A stretch of DNA of 64,000 nucleotides. Source: JAPWJZ01 sp966211335. GTDB taxonomy: Bacteria > Pseudomonadota > Alphaproteobacteria > Micavibrionales > UBA2020. Below are positions 24,425 to 33,383 of the stretch, in pieces. The translations under genes were made by a program, and so were the position numbers. The notes beneath the pieces were generated by a model. That model made no database searches, was not told where the DNA came from, and saw nothing but the letters and a program-made list of their open reading frames with translations. Numbering within the stretch: position 1 is the stretch's first letter; each line of letters starts with the position of its first letter. The stretch is from contig CBIHNF010000001.1 of assembly GCA_966211335.1 (NCBI GenBank), positions 1,612,001 to 1,676,000 of the forward strand. Reading direction: 5' to 3'.

Positions 24425-25727
24425 AGACCTGGGCCTCAGCGAAGGAGTCCTTCGCGCCGTAGAAGAAGCGGGCTACAAAAACCCGACCCCCATCCAGGAA
24501 ATGGCGATCCCAGCGGTGCAGATGTGCAAGGACGTTTTGGGTCTTGCACAGACCGGCACCGGCAAAACCGCCGCCTTCACCATCCCGATGATTGACGCGC
24601 TGGCCGGTGGCCGTGCCAAGGCGCGCATGCCGCGCTCCCTCATCCTGTCGCCGACGCGCGAACTTGCGGCGCAAATCTCCGAAAACTTTGTCAAATACGG
24701 CAAGTACCATGTGCTGAACATGGCGCTTATCGTCGGCGGCACTTCGATGGACGAGCAGATCCGCAATCTTGATCGCGGCGTTGACGTTCTTATCGCCACG
24801 CCCGGCCGCCTGCTTGACCTGTTCGACCGCGGTAAAATCCTGCTCGCCGACATTAAAATCCTCGTCATCGACGAAGCCGACCGCATGCTGGATATGGGCT
24901 TTATCCCGGATCTCGAGCGCATCGTTTCCATCCTGCCGCCGATCCGCCAGACACTGTTCTTCTCCGCCACCATGCCGCCGGAAATCAAGCGCCTTGCGGA
25001 CAAGTACTTGAGCAACCCCAAGGTCATCAGCATTGCGCCGCAGACGACGACGTCGGCGAATATCGCGCATTTCCTTGTGCCGGTGCCGCATTTCAAGCAA
25101 AAAACCTTGGCTTTCGCCAAGCTGTATGAACAGGAAACGATCAAGAACGCTTTCGTGTTCTGCAACCGCAAGCGCGACATTGACGAAGTCCGCCGCTTTA
25201 TGCGCAGCAAGGGCATCAAGGCCGCCGCCCTCCATGGCGACATGGAACAGAGCGAACGCACGGAAGCGCTGGCGTCTTTCAAGGCCGGTGACTCGCAAAT
25301 TCTCGTCTGCTCCGATGTCGCCGCGCGCGGCATTGACGTGCAGGGCATGTCGCATGTTTTCAACTGGGACGTGCCGCATCATGCGGAAGATTACGTTCAC
25401 CGCATCGGCCGCACCGGCCGCGCGAATGAAATGGGCCGCGCCTTCACCTTCGCAACGCCGATGGATGATAAATCCGTCAGCGCGATCCAGAAGCTGATCA
25501 ACAAGAAGATCGAAGTGCTGGACCTCGACCTTGGCAAGGCACCGCCGCTGCCACCCGAGCGCGAGCGGCCGGAACCCGCCGTGCGCCAGCGCGAGCGTCA
25601 CCACAACCGCCACGAAAAGCAGAACCACCGCCACCGCCATGTCGACAGCATTGAGACGGCGGCACCGGCCGAGAAAAACCCCGGCAAGTTCGACGACGAC
25701 GATCTGCCGTCTTTCCTGCGGAAGTAA
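24414..25727 (+). CDS. DEAD-box ATP-dependent RNA helicase (RhlE-like)
   Basis: The 437-residue protein has all DEAD-box motifs in order: Q motif GYKNPTPIQEMAIP, motif I AQTGTGKTAAF, Ia PTRELAAQ, Ib TPGRLLDL, II VIDEADRML, III FSATMP, IV FVFCNRKRD, V DVAARGIDVQG and VI HRIGRTGRA. After residue 370 a short His/Arg-rich tail (RERHHNRHEKQNHRHRH) gives a basic RNA-contacting extension, as in RhlE. It unwinds RNA duplexes in ribosome assembly or RNA decay. The stop codon overlaps the next start (TAATG). No clear Shine-Dalgarno precedes the ATG. Confidence 0.95.
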   Translation: MEFKDLGLSEGVLRAVEEAGYKNPTPIQEMAIPAVQMCKDVLGLAQTGTGKTAAFTIPMIDALAGGRAKARMPRSLILSPTRELAAQISENFVKYGKYHVLNMALIVGGTSMDEQIRNLDRGVDVLIATPGRLLDLFDRGKILLADIKILVIDEADRMLDMGFIPDLERIVSILPPIRQTLFFSATMPPEIKRLADKYLSNPKVISIAPQTTTSANIAHFLVPVPHFKQKTLAFAKLYEQETIKNAFVFCNRKRDIDEVRRFMRSKGIKAAALHGDMEQSERTEALASFKAGDSQILVCSDVAARGIDVQGMSHVFNWDVPHHAEDYVHRIGRTGRANEMGRAFTFATPMDDKSVSAIQKLINKKIEVLDLDLGKAPPLPPERERPEPAVRQRERHHNRHEKQNHRHRHVDSIETAAPAEKNPGKFDDDDLPSFLRK

Positions 25728-27268
25728 TGACGCCGGAAGTTTTGATCACAGGCGCGGGCCCGACAGGGCTTGTGCTTGCGCTATGGCTGACACGCCTCGG
25801 GGTGAAAATCCGCATCATCGATAAAACCGCCGCACCCGGCACGACATCCCGCGCGATGGCGGTGCATGCACGCACTTTGGAATTATACGGGCAGGAGCCC
25901 GGCCTTGCCCCTGAAGTCATTGCGGATGGCCACAAAGTTGAAAGCCTGAATATTTGGACGGGCGGCAGGCGGACCGCCACGGTCCCACTCGGCGTTTTCG
26001 GCGAACACCAAACGCCTTATCCTTTCGTGCTTACCTATCCGCAGGATGCGCACGAGAAACTGCTGATCAAACATCTGGAGTCTGCCGGCGTGACGGTCGA
26101 GCGGCAGACGGAGCTTGTCAGCTTTGTTCAAGACACGAGCGGCATTCGCGCCAAGCTAAAAAATACATCCGGTGAGATTGAAGAGGTTGCTGCAACTTAT
26201 CTGTGCGGTTGCGATGGCGCACATAGCACGGTGCGTGCAGGGCTCGGCATGTCGTTTGAAGGCGGCACCTACAGCCAGATATTTTATGTTGCGGATGTCG
26301 AGGCCGAAGGCGCGGTTGTCGCCGACAAACAAGGCTATTTCTGCTTGAACCCAAAGGATTTCTGCCTGGTTTTTCCTCTCAAAGGCAATAACATCCGCCT
26401 GATTGGCGTCGTGCCGGATGGCGTTAAAAAAGATATTTCCGCATTAACGTTTGATGATGTTGCGGCGCGCGTTACCGTTGATACGCAACTGACTGTTAAA
26501 AAAGTAAACTGGTTTTCCGCCTATCATACCCACCACCGCATGGCGGATTCCTTCCGGCGTGACCGCGTATTTTTGCTAGGCGATGCCGCGCATATCCACA
26601 GCCCCGCCGGCGGGCAGGGGATGAATACCGGCATTGGCGATGCCATCAACCTCGCGTGGAAGCTGAAAGCCGTTCTGCGCGGGGAGGCGGCGGCTGACAT
26701 TCTTGGCACCTATGCGACGGAACGCATGGGTTTTGCCCGACAGCTGTTGAAAACAACGGATAAGGCTTTCCGCTTTGTCACCGGGGGCACTTATCTCGGC
26801 GGTTTGCTGCGCAGCTTTGTGCTGCCCCATCTCTTGCCGCTGCTTTTTAAAATTCCCGGCATCGGCGGGAAGGCTTTTCGTACTATTTCGCAAATTGGCA
26901 TTTCCTATCCGCTGAGCCCCTTAAGCGCCGGACGGGGGAAGGATGTCGCGCACAGCATGAACAGGCGTATCAGCGGCGGCGACCGTATGCCGGTGTTGAA
27001 GGATCCGGAGAATGCGGCGGCGCTCAACTGCCAAAGATGGAACCTGCAGGTTTACGGCGAAACGCCGGCAGAGGTGGAAGTCTTTGCGGCGGAACAGGGG
27101 TTGCCACTCTTTCCTTTTCCCTATTCTGCGGAAGCGGAAATCGAGGGGATTGCGCCGGGCGGTTTCTTACTTGTCAGGCCGGATGGCAATGTCGCTTTCT
27201 CAGGCGGCGCGGGCGATGTGCCGAAGCTGCGTGAATATGTCATGCGCTGGCAACTTATATTCCGGTAA
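25727..27268 (+). CDS. FAD-dependent aromatic-type monooxygenase (PheA/UbiH fold)
   Basis: The 513-residue protein belongs to the FAD_binding_3 hydroxylases. It has the N-terminal GxGxxG motif LITGAGPTGLVLALWLTRLG, the central DG motif in CGCDGAHSTVR, and the GD motif VFLLGDAAHIHSPAGGQGMNTGIGDAINLAWKL. The C-terminal 130 residues resemble the thioredoxin-like extension of phenol-hydroxylase relatives in length only. Such enzymes hydroxylate aromatic or polyketide-like substrates with NAD(P)H and oxygen; the substrate here is unknown. Start and helicase stop overlap by one base. Confidence 0.88.
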   Translation: MTPEVLITGAGPTGLVLALWLTRLGVKIRIIDKTAAPGTTSRAMAVHARTLELYGQEPGLAPEVIADGHKVESLNIWTGGRRTATVPLGVFGEHQTPYPFVLTYPQDAHEKLLIKHLESAGVTVERQTELVSFVQDTSGIRAKLKNTSGEIEEVAATYLCGCDGAHSTVRAGLGMSFEGGTYSQIFYVADVEAEGAVVADKQGYFCLNPKDFCLVFPLKGNNIRLIGVVPDGVKKDISALTFDDVAARVTVDTQLTVKKVNWFSAYHTHHRMADSFRRDRVFLLGDAAHIHSPAGGQGMNTGIGDAINLAWKLKAVLRGEAAADILGTYATERMGFARQLLKTTDKAFRFVTGGTYLGGLLRSFVLPHLLPLLFKIPGIGGKAFRTISQIGISYPLSPLSAGRGKDVAHSMNRRISGGDRMPVLKDPENAAALNCQRWNLQVYGETPAEVEVFAAEQGLPLFPFPYSAEAEIEGIAPGGFLLVRPDGNVAFSGGAGDVPKLREYVMRWQLIFR

Positions 27269-27273
27269 AAGCA

Positions 27274-27302
27274 TTGAATTTGCTTTGAAACTTCAGGATA
27301 AT
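27274..27302 (+). promoter_or_regulatory. lptD promoter, which decides the lptD start
   Basis: TTGAAT (27274-27279), a 17-bp spacer and GATAAT (27297-27302) form a good promoter. The -10 box overlaps the in-frame ATG at 27301, so transcripts begin around 27309 and cannot use that ATG; the next in-frame ATG is at 27343. Confidence 0.55.
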
Positions 27303-27342
27303 GGCTCGTTGTAGTTCAAGGGGTTCGGCGACGACGAGCGGG

Positions 27343-29589
27343 ATGCGGATTTCAAAACACAGGCACCACCAGAAAGGCCTCAAGCGGCGCTATGCGCAGG
27401 TGCTGGTGATGACCTTTGCGTTGTTTATGTCCGGTCACATTACGTCAAGCTATGCGCAGGCGATCAAGGCGGGGCCGGAGCCGGTCAAGTTTGAATCCAA
27501 GCAGCTGTCGCACGACGATGAGAAACAAACCGTCACCGCCATCGGTGATGTCGAGCTGGTGCAGGGTGAGCGTATCATACGCGCCGATAAAATGGTCTAT
27601 CACCTCGATACAGACAGCGTGGAGGCGATCGGCAACGTTTCGCTGCTCGATGAAAAAGGCAATGTGACTTTCTCCGAATACGCGACGCTGACGACGGATT
27701 TGAAGAACGGCTTTATTCAAGGCCTGCTCGCCATGCTGGCGGACGGCTCCCGCTTTACGGCTCTCGAAGCCAAGCGCGAAAACGGCAACAAGACGACGCT
27801 GACGGAAGCGACCTATACGCCCTGCCATGTTTGCGAAGCGGATCCGCATCCGCTCTGGCAGATCAAGGCCGACAAGGTCGTGCATGATGAAGCCGAAAAA
27901 ACCATCAAGTATAAAAACGCCAAGCTGGAATTCATGGGCGTGCCTTTGGTGTTTGCGCCCATCTTTTCGCATGCCGACCCCAGCGTCACGCGCAAGAGCG
28001 GCTTCCTGCGCCCGCAATACGGCTATTCCAGCAAAGTGGGTGCCTATGCTGAAGGCGGTTATTACTTCGGCGATATCGCGCCCAACATCGATGCGACGGT
28101 GCGCGTGCGCCCGACTGCGCTTGAAGGGATTTTGCTGGAAGGCGAATACCGGCAGCGGTTTGAAAGCGGCAGCATCATCGTCGATGGCAGCGTTGTGCGG
28201 TCTGACCGTCATGAAGAAGACGGACGTGTGGAGCAGGACCGCAACCGCGGCCATATTTTCGCGCACGGGCTTTTCGACCTTGATGACAAATGGCGCGCCG
28301 GCTTTGATATTCAGCGGGCGTCGGACAAGGAATATCTTCGCCTCTACGATATTTCCAAACCCAACGTGTTGCAAAGCGATGCCTACCTTGAACGTTTCAG
28401 CGGCCGCGATTACACGCGCATTTCCGCGCTGACCTTCCAGGACGTGCGCCTTGGTGTGCGCCCCGAGCAGCCGGACATGCTGCCGAGCCTTGAGCACCGC
28501 ATGTACGGGGAGCCGGACTCCCTGCTTGGCGGCCGCTGGACGGCGGGTGCTTCGACCCTCGAATTGCGCCGCAGCGGCAACGCGCAGGATATGCAGCGCG
28601 GCTCCGTCGATATCGGCTGGGAGCGGCGCGATCTGTCTGCCATCGGTCTCTCGACGGTTTGGAATCTAAGCGGCCGCGGCGATTATTACCGCGTGCAGGA
28701 CAGCGATATTTCGAAACTGTTCCCTGGGCTTGATTCCAATACCTCTGACTCGCGCGAGATGGCGGTTGCCAGCGTGACGACGAGCTACCCGATGATCAAG
28801 CGTGTTGACCGCGCGCAGATCATTCTCGAACCGCTCGTCGGTGCCAGCATCAGCCCGCAGGTGGACGACACGCCGCTGGAAATCCCGAACGAGGATTCTA
28901 TCGACGTCGAGCTCGACACCAACAACCTTTTCTCTGCCAACCGCTTCCCCGGCATCGATCGGCAGGAAGACGGCGCGCGCATCAATTACGGCATGAAGGC
29001 CGGTTATTACGGCGACAACGGCCGCTACGGCAAGATTTTTATCGGGCAGAGTTACCGCTTTGACGACGATAATGTCTTTCCCAACGGCTCGGGCCTGGAA
29101 GATCACGTCTCTGATTTCGTCGGCCAGATCAACGCCTCCATCTCCAAATATTTAAGCGGCGATTACCGCTTCCAGATGGATAATGAAACGCTCGTCATCC
29201 ACCGCCACGAATTCCAGCTGCATGCCGGCAACAAGACGGTCGATGTGAACGGCAAGTACATTTTCATCGACCCCACCGCCGGCACCGGCTTCACCGAGTC
29301 ACGCCAGCAGGCACTGGTGGAGGGCACCTATCGCCTCAACGAAAAATGGTGGCTCAACGCGGGAGGCCTTGCCGACTTCGGCGAGGAACCGGGCTTCCGC
29401 AGGGCGGATGCCGGCATCAACTATGCGGATGAATGCTTCTCCTTCTCCCTCGAAGGTATCCGCAACAACATCAACGAGGCATCCGGTGAAAACGGCACGG
29501 TGCTGATGCTGCGCATCGGCTTCAAGAACATCGGCGAATTCAGCGCGCCCACCATCCAGCTCGCGAAAAACCCCGATACCCAACCCTGA
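27343..29589 (+). CDS. lptD: LPS-assembly outer-membrane protein LptD
   Basis: LptD, with the lipoprotein LptE, inserts lipopolysaccharide into the outer leaflet. From the ATG at 27343 the protein is 748 residues: a signal peptide (hydrophobic around residues 20-36, ending SYAQA), an OstA/LptA-like beta-jellyroll (about 45-170; IGDVELVQGERIIRADKMVYH, GNVSLLDEKGNVTFSE), then a long beta-barrel (LEFMGVPLVFAPIFSHADPS is the conserved entry to the barrel, and alternating aromatic strands follow). Cysteines in TPCHVCEADPHPLW and DECFSFSLEG correspond to the inter-domain disulfides known in LptD. The usual neighbours lptG, surA and pdxA are absent here. Confidence 0.93.
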   Translation: MRISKHRHHQKGLKRRYAQVLVMTFALFMSGHITSSYAQAIKAGPEPVKFESKQLSHDDEKQTVTAIGDVELVQGERIIRADKMVYHLDTDSVEAIGNVSLLDEKGNVTFSEYATLTTDLKNGFIQGLLAMLADGSRFTALEAKRENGNKTTLTEATYTPCHVCEADPHPLWQIKADKVVHDEAEKTIKYKNAKLEFMGVPLVFAPIFSHADPSVTRKSGFLRPQYGYSSKVGAYAEGGYYFGDIAPNIDATVRVRPTALEGILLEGEYRQRFESGSIIVDGSVVRSDRHEEDGRVEQDRNRGHIFAHGLFDLDDKWRAGFDIQRASDKEYLRLYDISKPNVLQSDAYLERFSGRDYTRISALTFQDVRLGVRPEQPDMLPSLEHRMYGEPDSLLGGRWTAGASTLELRRSGNAQDMQRGSVDIGWERRDLSAIGLSTVWNLSGRGDYYRVQDSDISKLFPGLDSNTSDSREMAVASVTTSYPMIKRVDRAQIILEPLVGASISPQVDDTPLEIPNEDSIDVELDTNNLFSANRFPGIDRQEDGARINYGMKAGYYGDNGRYGKIFIGQSYRFDDDNVFPNGSGLEDHVSDFVGQINASISKYLSGDYRFQMDNETLVIHRHEFQLHAGNKTVDVNGKYIFIDPTAGTGFTESRQQALVEGTYRLNEKWWLNAGGLADFGEEPGFRRADAGINYADECFSFSLEGIRNNINEASGENGTVLMLRIGFKNIGEFSAPTIQLAKNPDTQP

Positions 29590-29612
29590 TGATATAACGG
29601 AGATTTGAGACA

Positions 29613-30338
29613 ATGAACTTCATGATGTATGAATCCGGCAGCAGATCCAAACGGCGTGACAAGGAACGCCGCCGCAAAATCATGGTCGTGATATTTTTCG
29701 TCATGGGCCTTTGCGCGCTGTCCTACTGGTGGGGCGGGGAGCGCGTGCTCAGCTCCGAAGTCGCCTACAAGCAGAAAGCCATGCAACTGGAAGACGAGCG
29801 CAAGGGGCTTGAGGATAAAATCACCCAGCTCGGCTCCGACGTGCAGTCGACCAACGTGCGCTACCAGCAGCTGGAGGCGAAATACCAGCAGGAAGTGCCG
29901 CAGGGCGAATTCAAGCAGCTGACCGACCTCGTCAAAAAGCAGCTCGACGGCGGCATCAAGGCGGAGCGCCTTGCGTTTGTTATCGAGGCCGCACGCCCGC
30001 CGAAGAACTGCACGGAACCCGCGCTGAAACGCTTCGTCGTCAAAACCCCCGTCTACAGCGGCCCGCAAGGGGCGGTGTCATTCGGCAATGGTGTAGTGAC
30101 TGTGGCGGGCGAGGGCGCGGCGTCGATCGCGCCGACCGGCCAGCCGGAAGCCTGGTATGACCCCGGCAAGCCTGTGAAAATCACCTTTACCGAAATCGGC
30201 GGCAAACAGACGGTCAAGGAAAGCCTGCTGCCCATCCAGCATTCGCTGGTTGTCGGCAACAAGGAATATCGCTTCACGGTCGCGGCGGGCGAGCGCTCCT
30301 TCATGAGCGTGACCTCGGATTCTTGTGATTATCCTTAA
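29613..30338 (+). CDS. Membrane-anchored coiled-coil protein, hypothetical
   Basis: The 241-residue protein is not recognised. A strongly basic N-terminus (SRSKRRDKERRRKIM) precedes one membrane helix (about residues 25-42, VVIFFVMGLCALSYWWGG). Then come a coiled coil (about 50-95) and a beta-rich C-terminal domain (about 120-241; KRFVVKTPVYSGPQGAVSFG, VTVAGEGAASIAP, YRFTVAAGERSFMSV). The positive-inside rule puts the bulk in the periplasm. It starts 23 bases after lptD with a GGAG site, so an envelope role alongside LptD is possible but unproven. Confidence 0.7.
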   Translation: MNFMMYESGSRSKRRDKERRRKIMVVIFFVMGLCALSYWWGGERVLSSEVAYKQKAMQLEDERKGLEDKITQLGSDVQSTNVRYQQLEAKYQQEVPQGEFKQLTDLVKKQLDGGIKAERLAFVIEAARPPKNCTEPALKRFVVKTPVYSGPQGAVSFGNGVVTVAGEGAASIAPTGQPEAWYDPGKPVKITFTEIGGKQTVKESLLPIQHSLVVGNKEYRFTVAAGERSFMSVTSDSCDYP

Positions 30339-30394
30339 CATAACAGCGGCTTAAAAGCTTGGAACCTGAATCCTGCCCGTAGGTTTGTTCTGCG

Positions 30395-30443
30395 GGAAGC
30401 GGGAAGGTCTTCCTTTCGGAGTTTTTTCCCGCTTCCTTTATTG
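30395..30443 (+). terminator. Rho-independent terminator after the coiled-coil gene
   Basis: An 11-bp stem GGAAGCGGGAA / TTCCCGCTTCC (30395-30405 and 30426-30436) with a 20-nt loop is followed by TTTATTG. Confidence 0.7.
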
Positions 30444-30512
30444 TCAGACCCATCCCGCTTCATGCAAGCGTGATTGGCCTGATGCAGTAGACTTCTACGA
30501 AGGAGAAGCACC

Positions 30513-30722
30513 ATGCAAAACGATCAGCAAAAATCCGGCCTTCAGGGCGGTAAAAACCTCGGCGGCCTGCAAGGCGGCCAGAGCAAGGGCATCAACAGCC
30601 CGAAATCGGCTGAAGGCAAGCAGGACTACAAAACAAAGCATTCGGCGCAAGCGCCCGTCGCTGACGACGTCGAAGGTGATGATTCTGTTGAAGACTGCGG
30701 TTCTTGCGGTACGAAACAGTAA
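30513..30722 (+). CDS. Small Gly/Gln-rich protein with C-terminal CxxC
   Basis: The 69-residue protein is polar and low in hydrophobics. The first half contains repeated GLQGG-type units (SGLQGGKNLGGLQGGQSKG) and the last residues are EDCGSCGTKQ, a CxxC that could bind a metal or be redox-active. It is not recognised. A good ribosome binding site (GAAGGAGAA) precedes the ATG, and terminators bound it on both sides, so it is a separate transcription unit. Probably disordered. Confidence 0.6.
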   Translation: MQNDQQKSGLQGGKNLGGLQGGQSKGINSPKSAEGKQDYKTKHSAQAPVADDVEGDDSVEDCGSCGTKQ

Positions 30723-30774
30723 CTTCTTCCAGATGGCCGCCTGACTTCACTGTCAGCGCCGCCGTCTCTGAAGG

Positions 30775-30818
30775 GAAGGCCGGTTTGCCCTTGGAGCAAC
30801 CGGCCTTCTTTTTATTTT
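30775..30818. terminator. Bidirectional terminator
   Basis: GAAGGCCGGTTTGC (30775-30788) pairs with GCAACCGGCCTTC (30796-30808) with a single bulged base and a 7-nt loop, followed by TTTTTATTTTG. It ends the small gene and can also end the converging GDPD gene. Confidence 0.8.
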
Positions 30819-30819
30819 G

Positions 30820-31566
30820 TCAGTGCTTCGGCTCCAGCACTTCAAGGATAACATCGGGGTTATCCGAAAACACTGCATCGACACCGCGGCGGATTAATTC
30901 GCGCGCCTTGTCGGGGTTGTTGATCGTGTAGGCGAGCAGCGGTTTGCCGTAGTCGCAATATTCGTCGATCTGGTCGGGCGTTGCGGTATTGCCGTTGATG
31001 TTGATGGTTTCCGCCTTCACGTAGTCGGCAAACTGCTTCCAGTTCTCCGAATAATCATCAATAAGAAAGCCGCGCGGCCATTCCGGCATCATGTCGAGTG
31101 CGGTCTCGAGGCTCACATGCTGGAAGCTGGAAATCAGGGGCGGCGGCGCATCATCCGGCCAGATACGCGTTGCGACATCAAGGCAGACTTCCGCCGTTTC
31201 CTTTTCGCGGCCGGGGCAGGGCTTGATTTCAAGGTTCACCCCAAGCCCGCGCTCCAGCACGGTGTTCAGCAATTCTTCCAGCGTCGGGATGCGTTCGTTC
31301 AAAAAGCTTTCGCCGTACCACGATCCCGCATCCAGTTCCATCAGCTGCTGCAGTGTAAAGTCTTTCACAAGACCATGGGTGCCCGTGCAGCGGTCAAGCT
31401 CTTCATCATGGAAAATAATGGCGTAGCCGTCTTTCGACAGTTTCACATCCACCTCCACCCATTCAACGCCAAGGTCGGCGGCGGCATGGATGGAAGCCAG
31501 CGTATTTTCCGGCGCATAGGCCTTCGCGCCGCGGTGGCCGATGACTTTGGGGATATGAAGCGTCAT
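30820..31566 (-). CDS. Glycerophosphodiester phosphodiesterase
   Basis: The 248-residue enzyme hydrolyses glycerophosphodiesters to glycerol-3-phosphate and an alcohol. The GDPD barrel motifs are VIGHRGAKAYAPENTLASI (catalytic His and Arg, Glu of the metal site), WVEVDVKLSKDGYAIIFHDEELDRCT (metal Glu and Asp, catalytic His), LNLEIKP as VNLEIKPCPG, and the C-terminal GVDAVFSDNPDVILEV. There is no signal peptide, so it is cytoplasmic like UgpQ. AAGGAA precedes the start. Confidence 0.93.
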   Translation of the reverse strand: MTLHIPKVIGHRGAKAYAPENTLASIHAAADLGVEWVEVDVKLSKDGYAIIFHDEELDRCTGTHGLVKDFTLQQLMELDAGSWYGESFLNERIPTLEELLNTVLERGLGVNLEIKPCPGREKETAEVCLDVATRIWPDDAPPPLISSFQHVSLETALDMMPEWPRGFLIDDYSENWKQFADYVKAETININGNTATPDQIDEYCDYGKPLLAYTINNPDKARELIRRGVDAVFSDNPDVILEVLEPKH

Positions 31567-31611
31567 GATTTTTCCTTACTAGAAGCTACCCGATTATAAA
31601 CCAGCGCTCTG

Positions 31612-33264
31612 TCAGGGGCTAGATGGTTTTACGGGCGGCGCGGGCAGGCTGGTGGGCACCGCCTCGGAAGCATGTTTCATTTTCGCCATCACGCGGTCAT
31701 GCTGCCAGCTTTGCCAGCCGAGCCCCGCAGCGCCCCAGCTGGCCGCAAACAGCAGCAGGGCGAAAGCGATTTCCCAGCGGCGCGGCGGGCGGATGAAGGG
31801 CTTTTCGTGGATGCTGCGCACAATGTAGTACTGGCGCGTGAAGGATTTAACTTTGGTTATTTTCTCCGTCAGCGCGAAGAGGGCGGGCAGGTCTTCCGCG
31901 CCCTCGCGCTTCACCGCCGTCCGCACCTTGGCGACCCGCCACAGCAGCCGCGCCGCGAGGAAGAGGATGACAGAGATGATCAGCATATTATAGCTTTTGA
32001 GATAGATCATGATGCCCGTCAGAGCAACAGCGCTGAAACCCGCAAAGCCGAACAGCGCGAAAGGCCAGCGCGTCAGCAGCGTCATCTCCACCAGCTTGCC
32101 GCCATCCAGGAAGGCGAGTGGCAGCAGGTTGAAGAGGTTGATGACGGCAGCATTGATGCCGAGGATGACCATGAAGCCATTGGCCGGGAAGGAATGGATG
32201 TGCAATATAACCCAGATGCCGAACAGCAACCCCGGCACAGGCCCCGCCAGCAGCACAATCACCTGCTGCCAGACCGGCACATCCTTGTGGTTGCCCGTCA
32301 CCACTGCGCCCATGAAGGGGATGAAGAACATGTTCATGTCTTTATAGCCGAAGAGGCGCATCGCCAGCGCATGGCCGCATTCATGCACCAGCAGCACGAG
32401 AATGACGGCGGCGGCGGCCTGCCAGCCGAGCCATGCCGCGAAAAGGCCGAAGGACAAGCTGCCTGAAATGGCCAACAGCCATAATGACACGCTGCGCCGC
32501 GCCCTCAGGCGTTTCTTGGCATGTTCATAGACTTCATAAGTTTCGGCGTAAAAGGCGCTGCGGAAACGGTCGCTTGTCACGACGGTCGCATAGGGCGTGC
32601 GGAAGCCGCGGCGGCGGCGCATGTATTCTCGCGTCATGGTGACAGCGGCGGATAGCGTCAGGAAATAATGCCCGTCTTTACCGGTGAAATTGCCTTGCGC
32701 AAGGTTGTAGTCGGCATAGCCCGTCGTTGCCGACTTGATTTTGTCGTACGCCGTTTCCGGTGTAATCGCTTCCAGCTCCTGTCCTGCCATGCGGGCCTGA
32801 TGCGCCTGCCAGTGCTGCTGCACTGTGGGGACAAAGGGATCAATGCGCGTGACGCCCGGCAGCGGCTGCGAAATCGGCTGGCGGTTGGCGGTCATGAGGA
32901 TTTCGCCGCTTTTGGCAAAGCTCCAGAACCATGTGGGGTAGGCCATGAAAGAACCGGCGCGCAGGTAAATATTGGCAACAGCGGGCAGGCTGGGGTGTTT
33001 CAGCATTACGGCGATGCAGCGGTCATGACCATCGTCGACGGTGTAGGTCGCATAACGCTGAAACCCGAGCGCGGCAATTTCATCCACCGCCGCCTGCTGC
33101 AGCGGCGTCAATGCCGTCGCATCGTCCAGCCTTGTGAAAATGATATCGCCGAATTCAAAGCGCAGCAGCCGGAAGACGGTAATAACGAAAGGCATCACCT
33201 GCGACAACATGACGATGGCAAAAAACGCCCAGAACAGGGGATAGAGTTGATGCAGCTGGTTCAT
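31612..33264 (-). CDS. Large M50 site-2-protease-family membrane protein
   Basis: The 550-residue integral membrane protein starts with one hydrophobic segment, has a soluble region of about 220 residues, then a helical membrane core. There the zinc motif is LVHECGHALAMRLFG (HExxH as HECGH, near residue 295) and the second site is LAFLDGGKLVE (near 384), matching the DG motif of site-2 proteases. A further membrane helix lies near the C-terminus, followed by a short Pro-rich tail. Site-2 proteases cut other proteins inside the membrane to release regulators. There is no PDZ domain, and the large N-terminal domain is unrecognised, so the substrate is unknown. It precedes GDPD on the same strand by 45 bp. 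Confidence 0.8.
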   Translation of the reverse strand: MNQLHQLYPLFWAFFAIVMLSQVMPFVITVFRLLRFEFGDIIFTRLDDATALTPLQQAAVDEIAALGFQRYATYTVDDGHDRCIAVMLKHPSLPAVANIYLRAGSFMAYPTWFWSFAKSGEILMTANRQPISQPLPGVTRIDPFVPTVQQHWQAHQARMAGQELEAITPETAYDKIKSATTGYADYNLAQGNFTGKDGHYFLTLSAAVTMTREYMRRRRGFRTPYATVVTSDRFRSAFYAETYEVYEHAKKRLRARRSVSLWLLAISGSLSFGLFAAWLGWQAAAAVILVLLVHECGHALAMRLFGYKDMNMFFIPFMGAVVTGNHKDVPVWQQVIVLLAGPVPGLLFGIWVILHIHSFPANGFMVILGINAAVINLFNLLPLAFLDGGKLVEMTLLTRWPFALFGFAGFSAVALTGIMIYLKSYNMLIISVILFLAARLLWRVAKVRTAVKREGAEDLPALFALTEKITKVKSFTRQYYIVRSIHEKPFIRPPRRWEIAFALLLFAASWGAAGLGWQSWQHDRVMAKMKHASEAVPTSLPAPPVKPSSP

Positions 33265-33296
33265 GGCCGATGTCCCGCGCTAAAGGATGATGCGCC

Positions 33297-33302
33297 ATTA
33301 TA
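33297..33302 (-). promoter_or_regulatory. -10 box upstream of the M50 gene
   Basis: A perfect TATAAT on the minus strand lies 33 bases upstream of the ATG, giving a leader of about 26 nt. No good -35 hexamer is at 16-18 bp; TTGCCC lies 20 bp away. It sits just after the pnp terminator. Confidence 0.5.
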
Positions 33303-33326
33303 GCATTGCCAGCGTGTGGTACGGGC

Positions 33327-33371
33327 AAGAAAAACGGGCGCCGGCTGTAAAGCGCGGCGCCCGTTTTTCTT
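33327..33371 (-). terminator. Rho-independent terminator of pnp
   Basis: AAGAAAAACGGGCGCC (33327-33342) and GGCGCCCGTTTTTCTT (33356-33371) are perfectly complementary over 16 bp with a 13-nt loop. In minus-strand RNA the stem ends in a U-tract, shortly after the pnp stop. Confidence 0.9.
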
Positions 33372-33383
33372 GATGCGGAAAGC

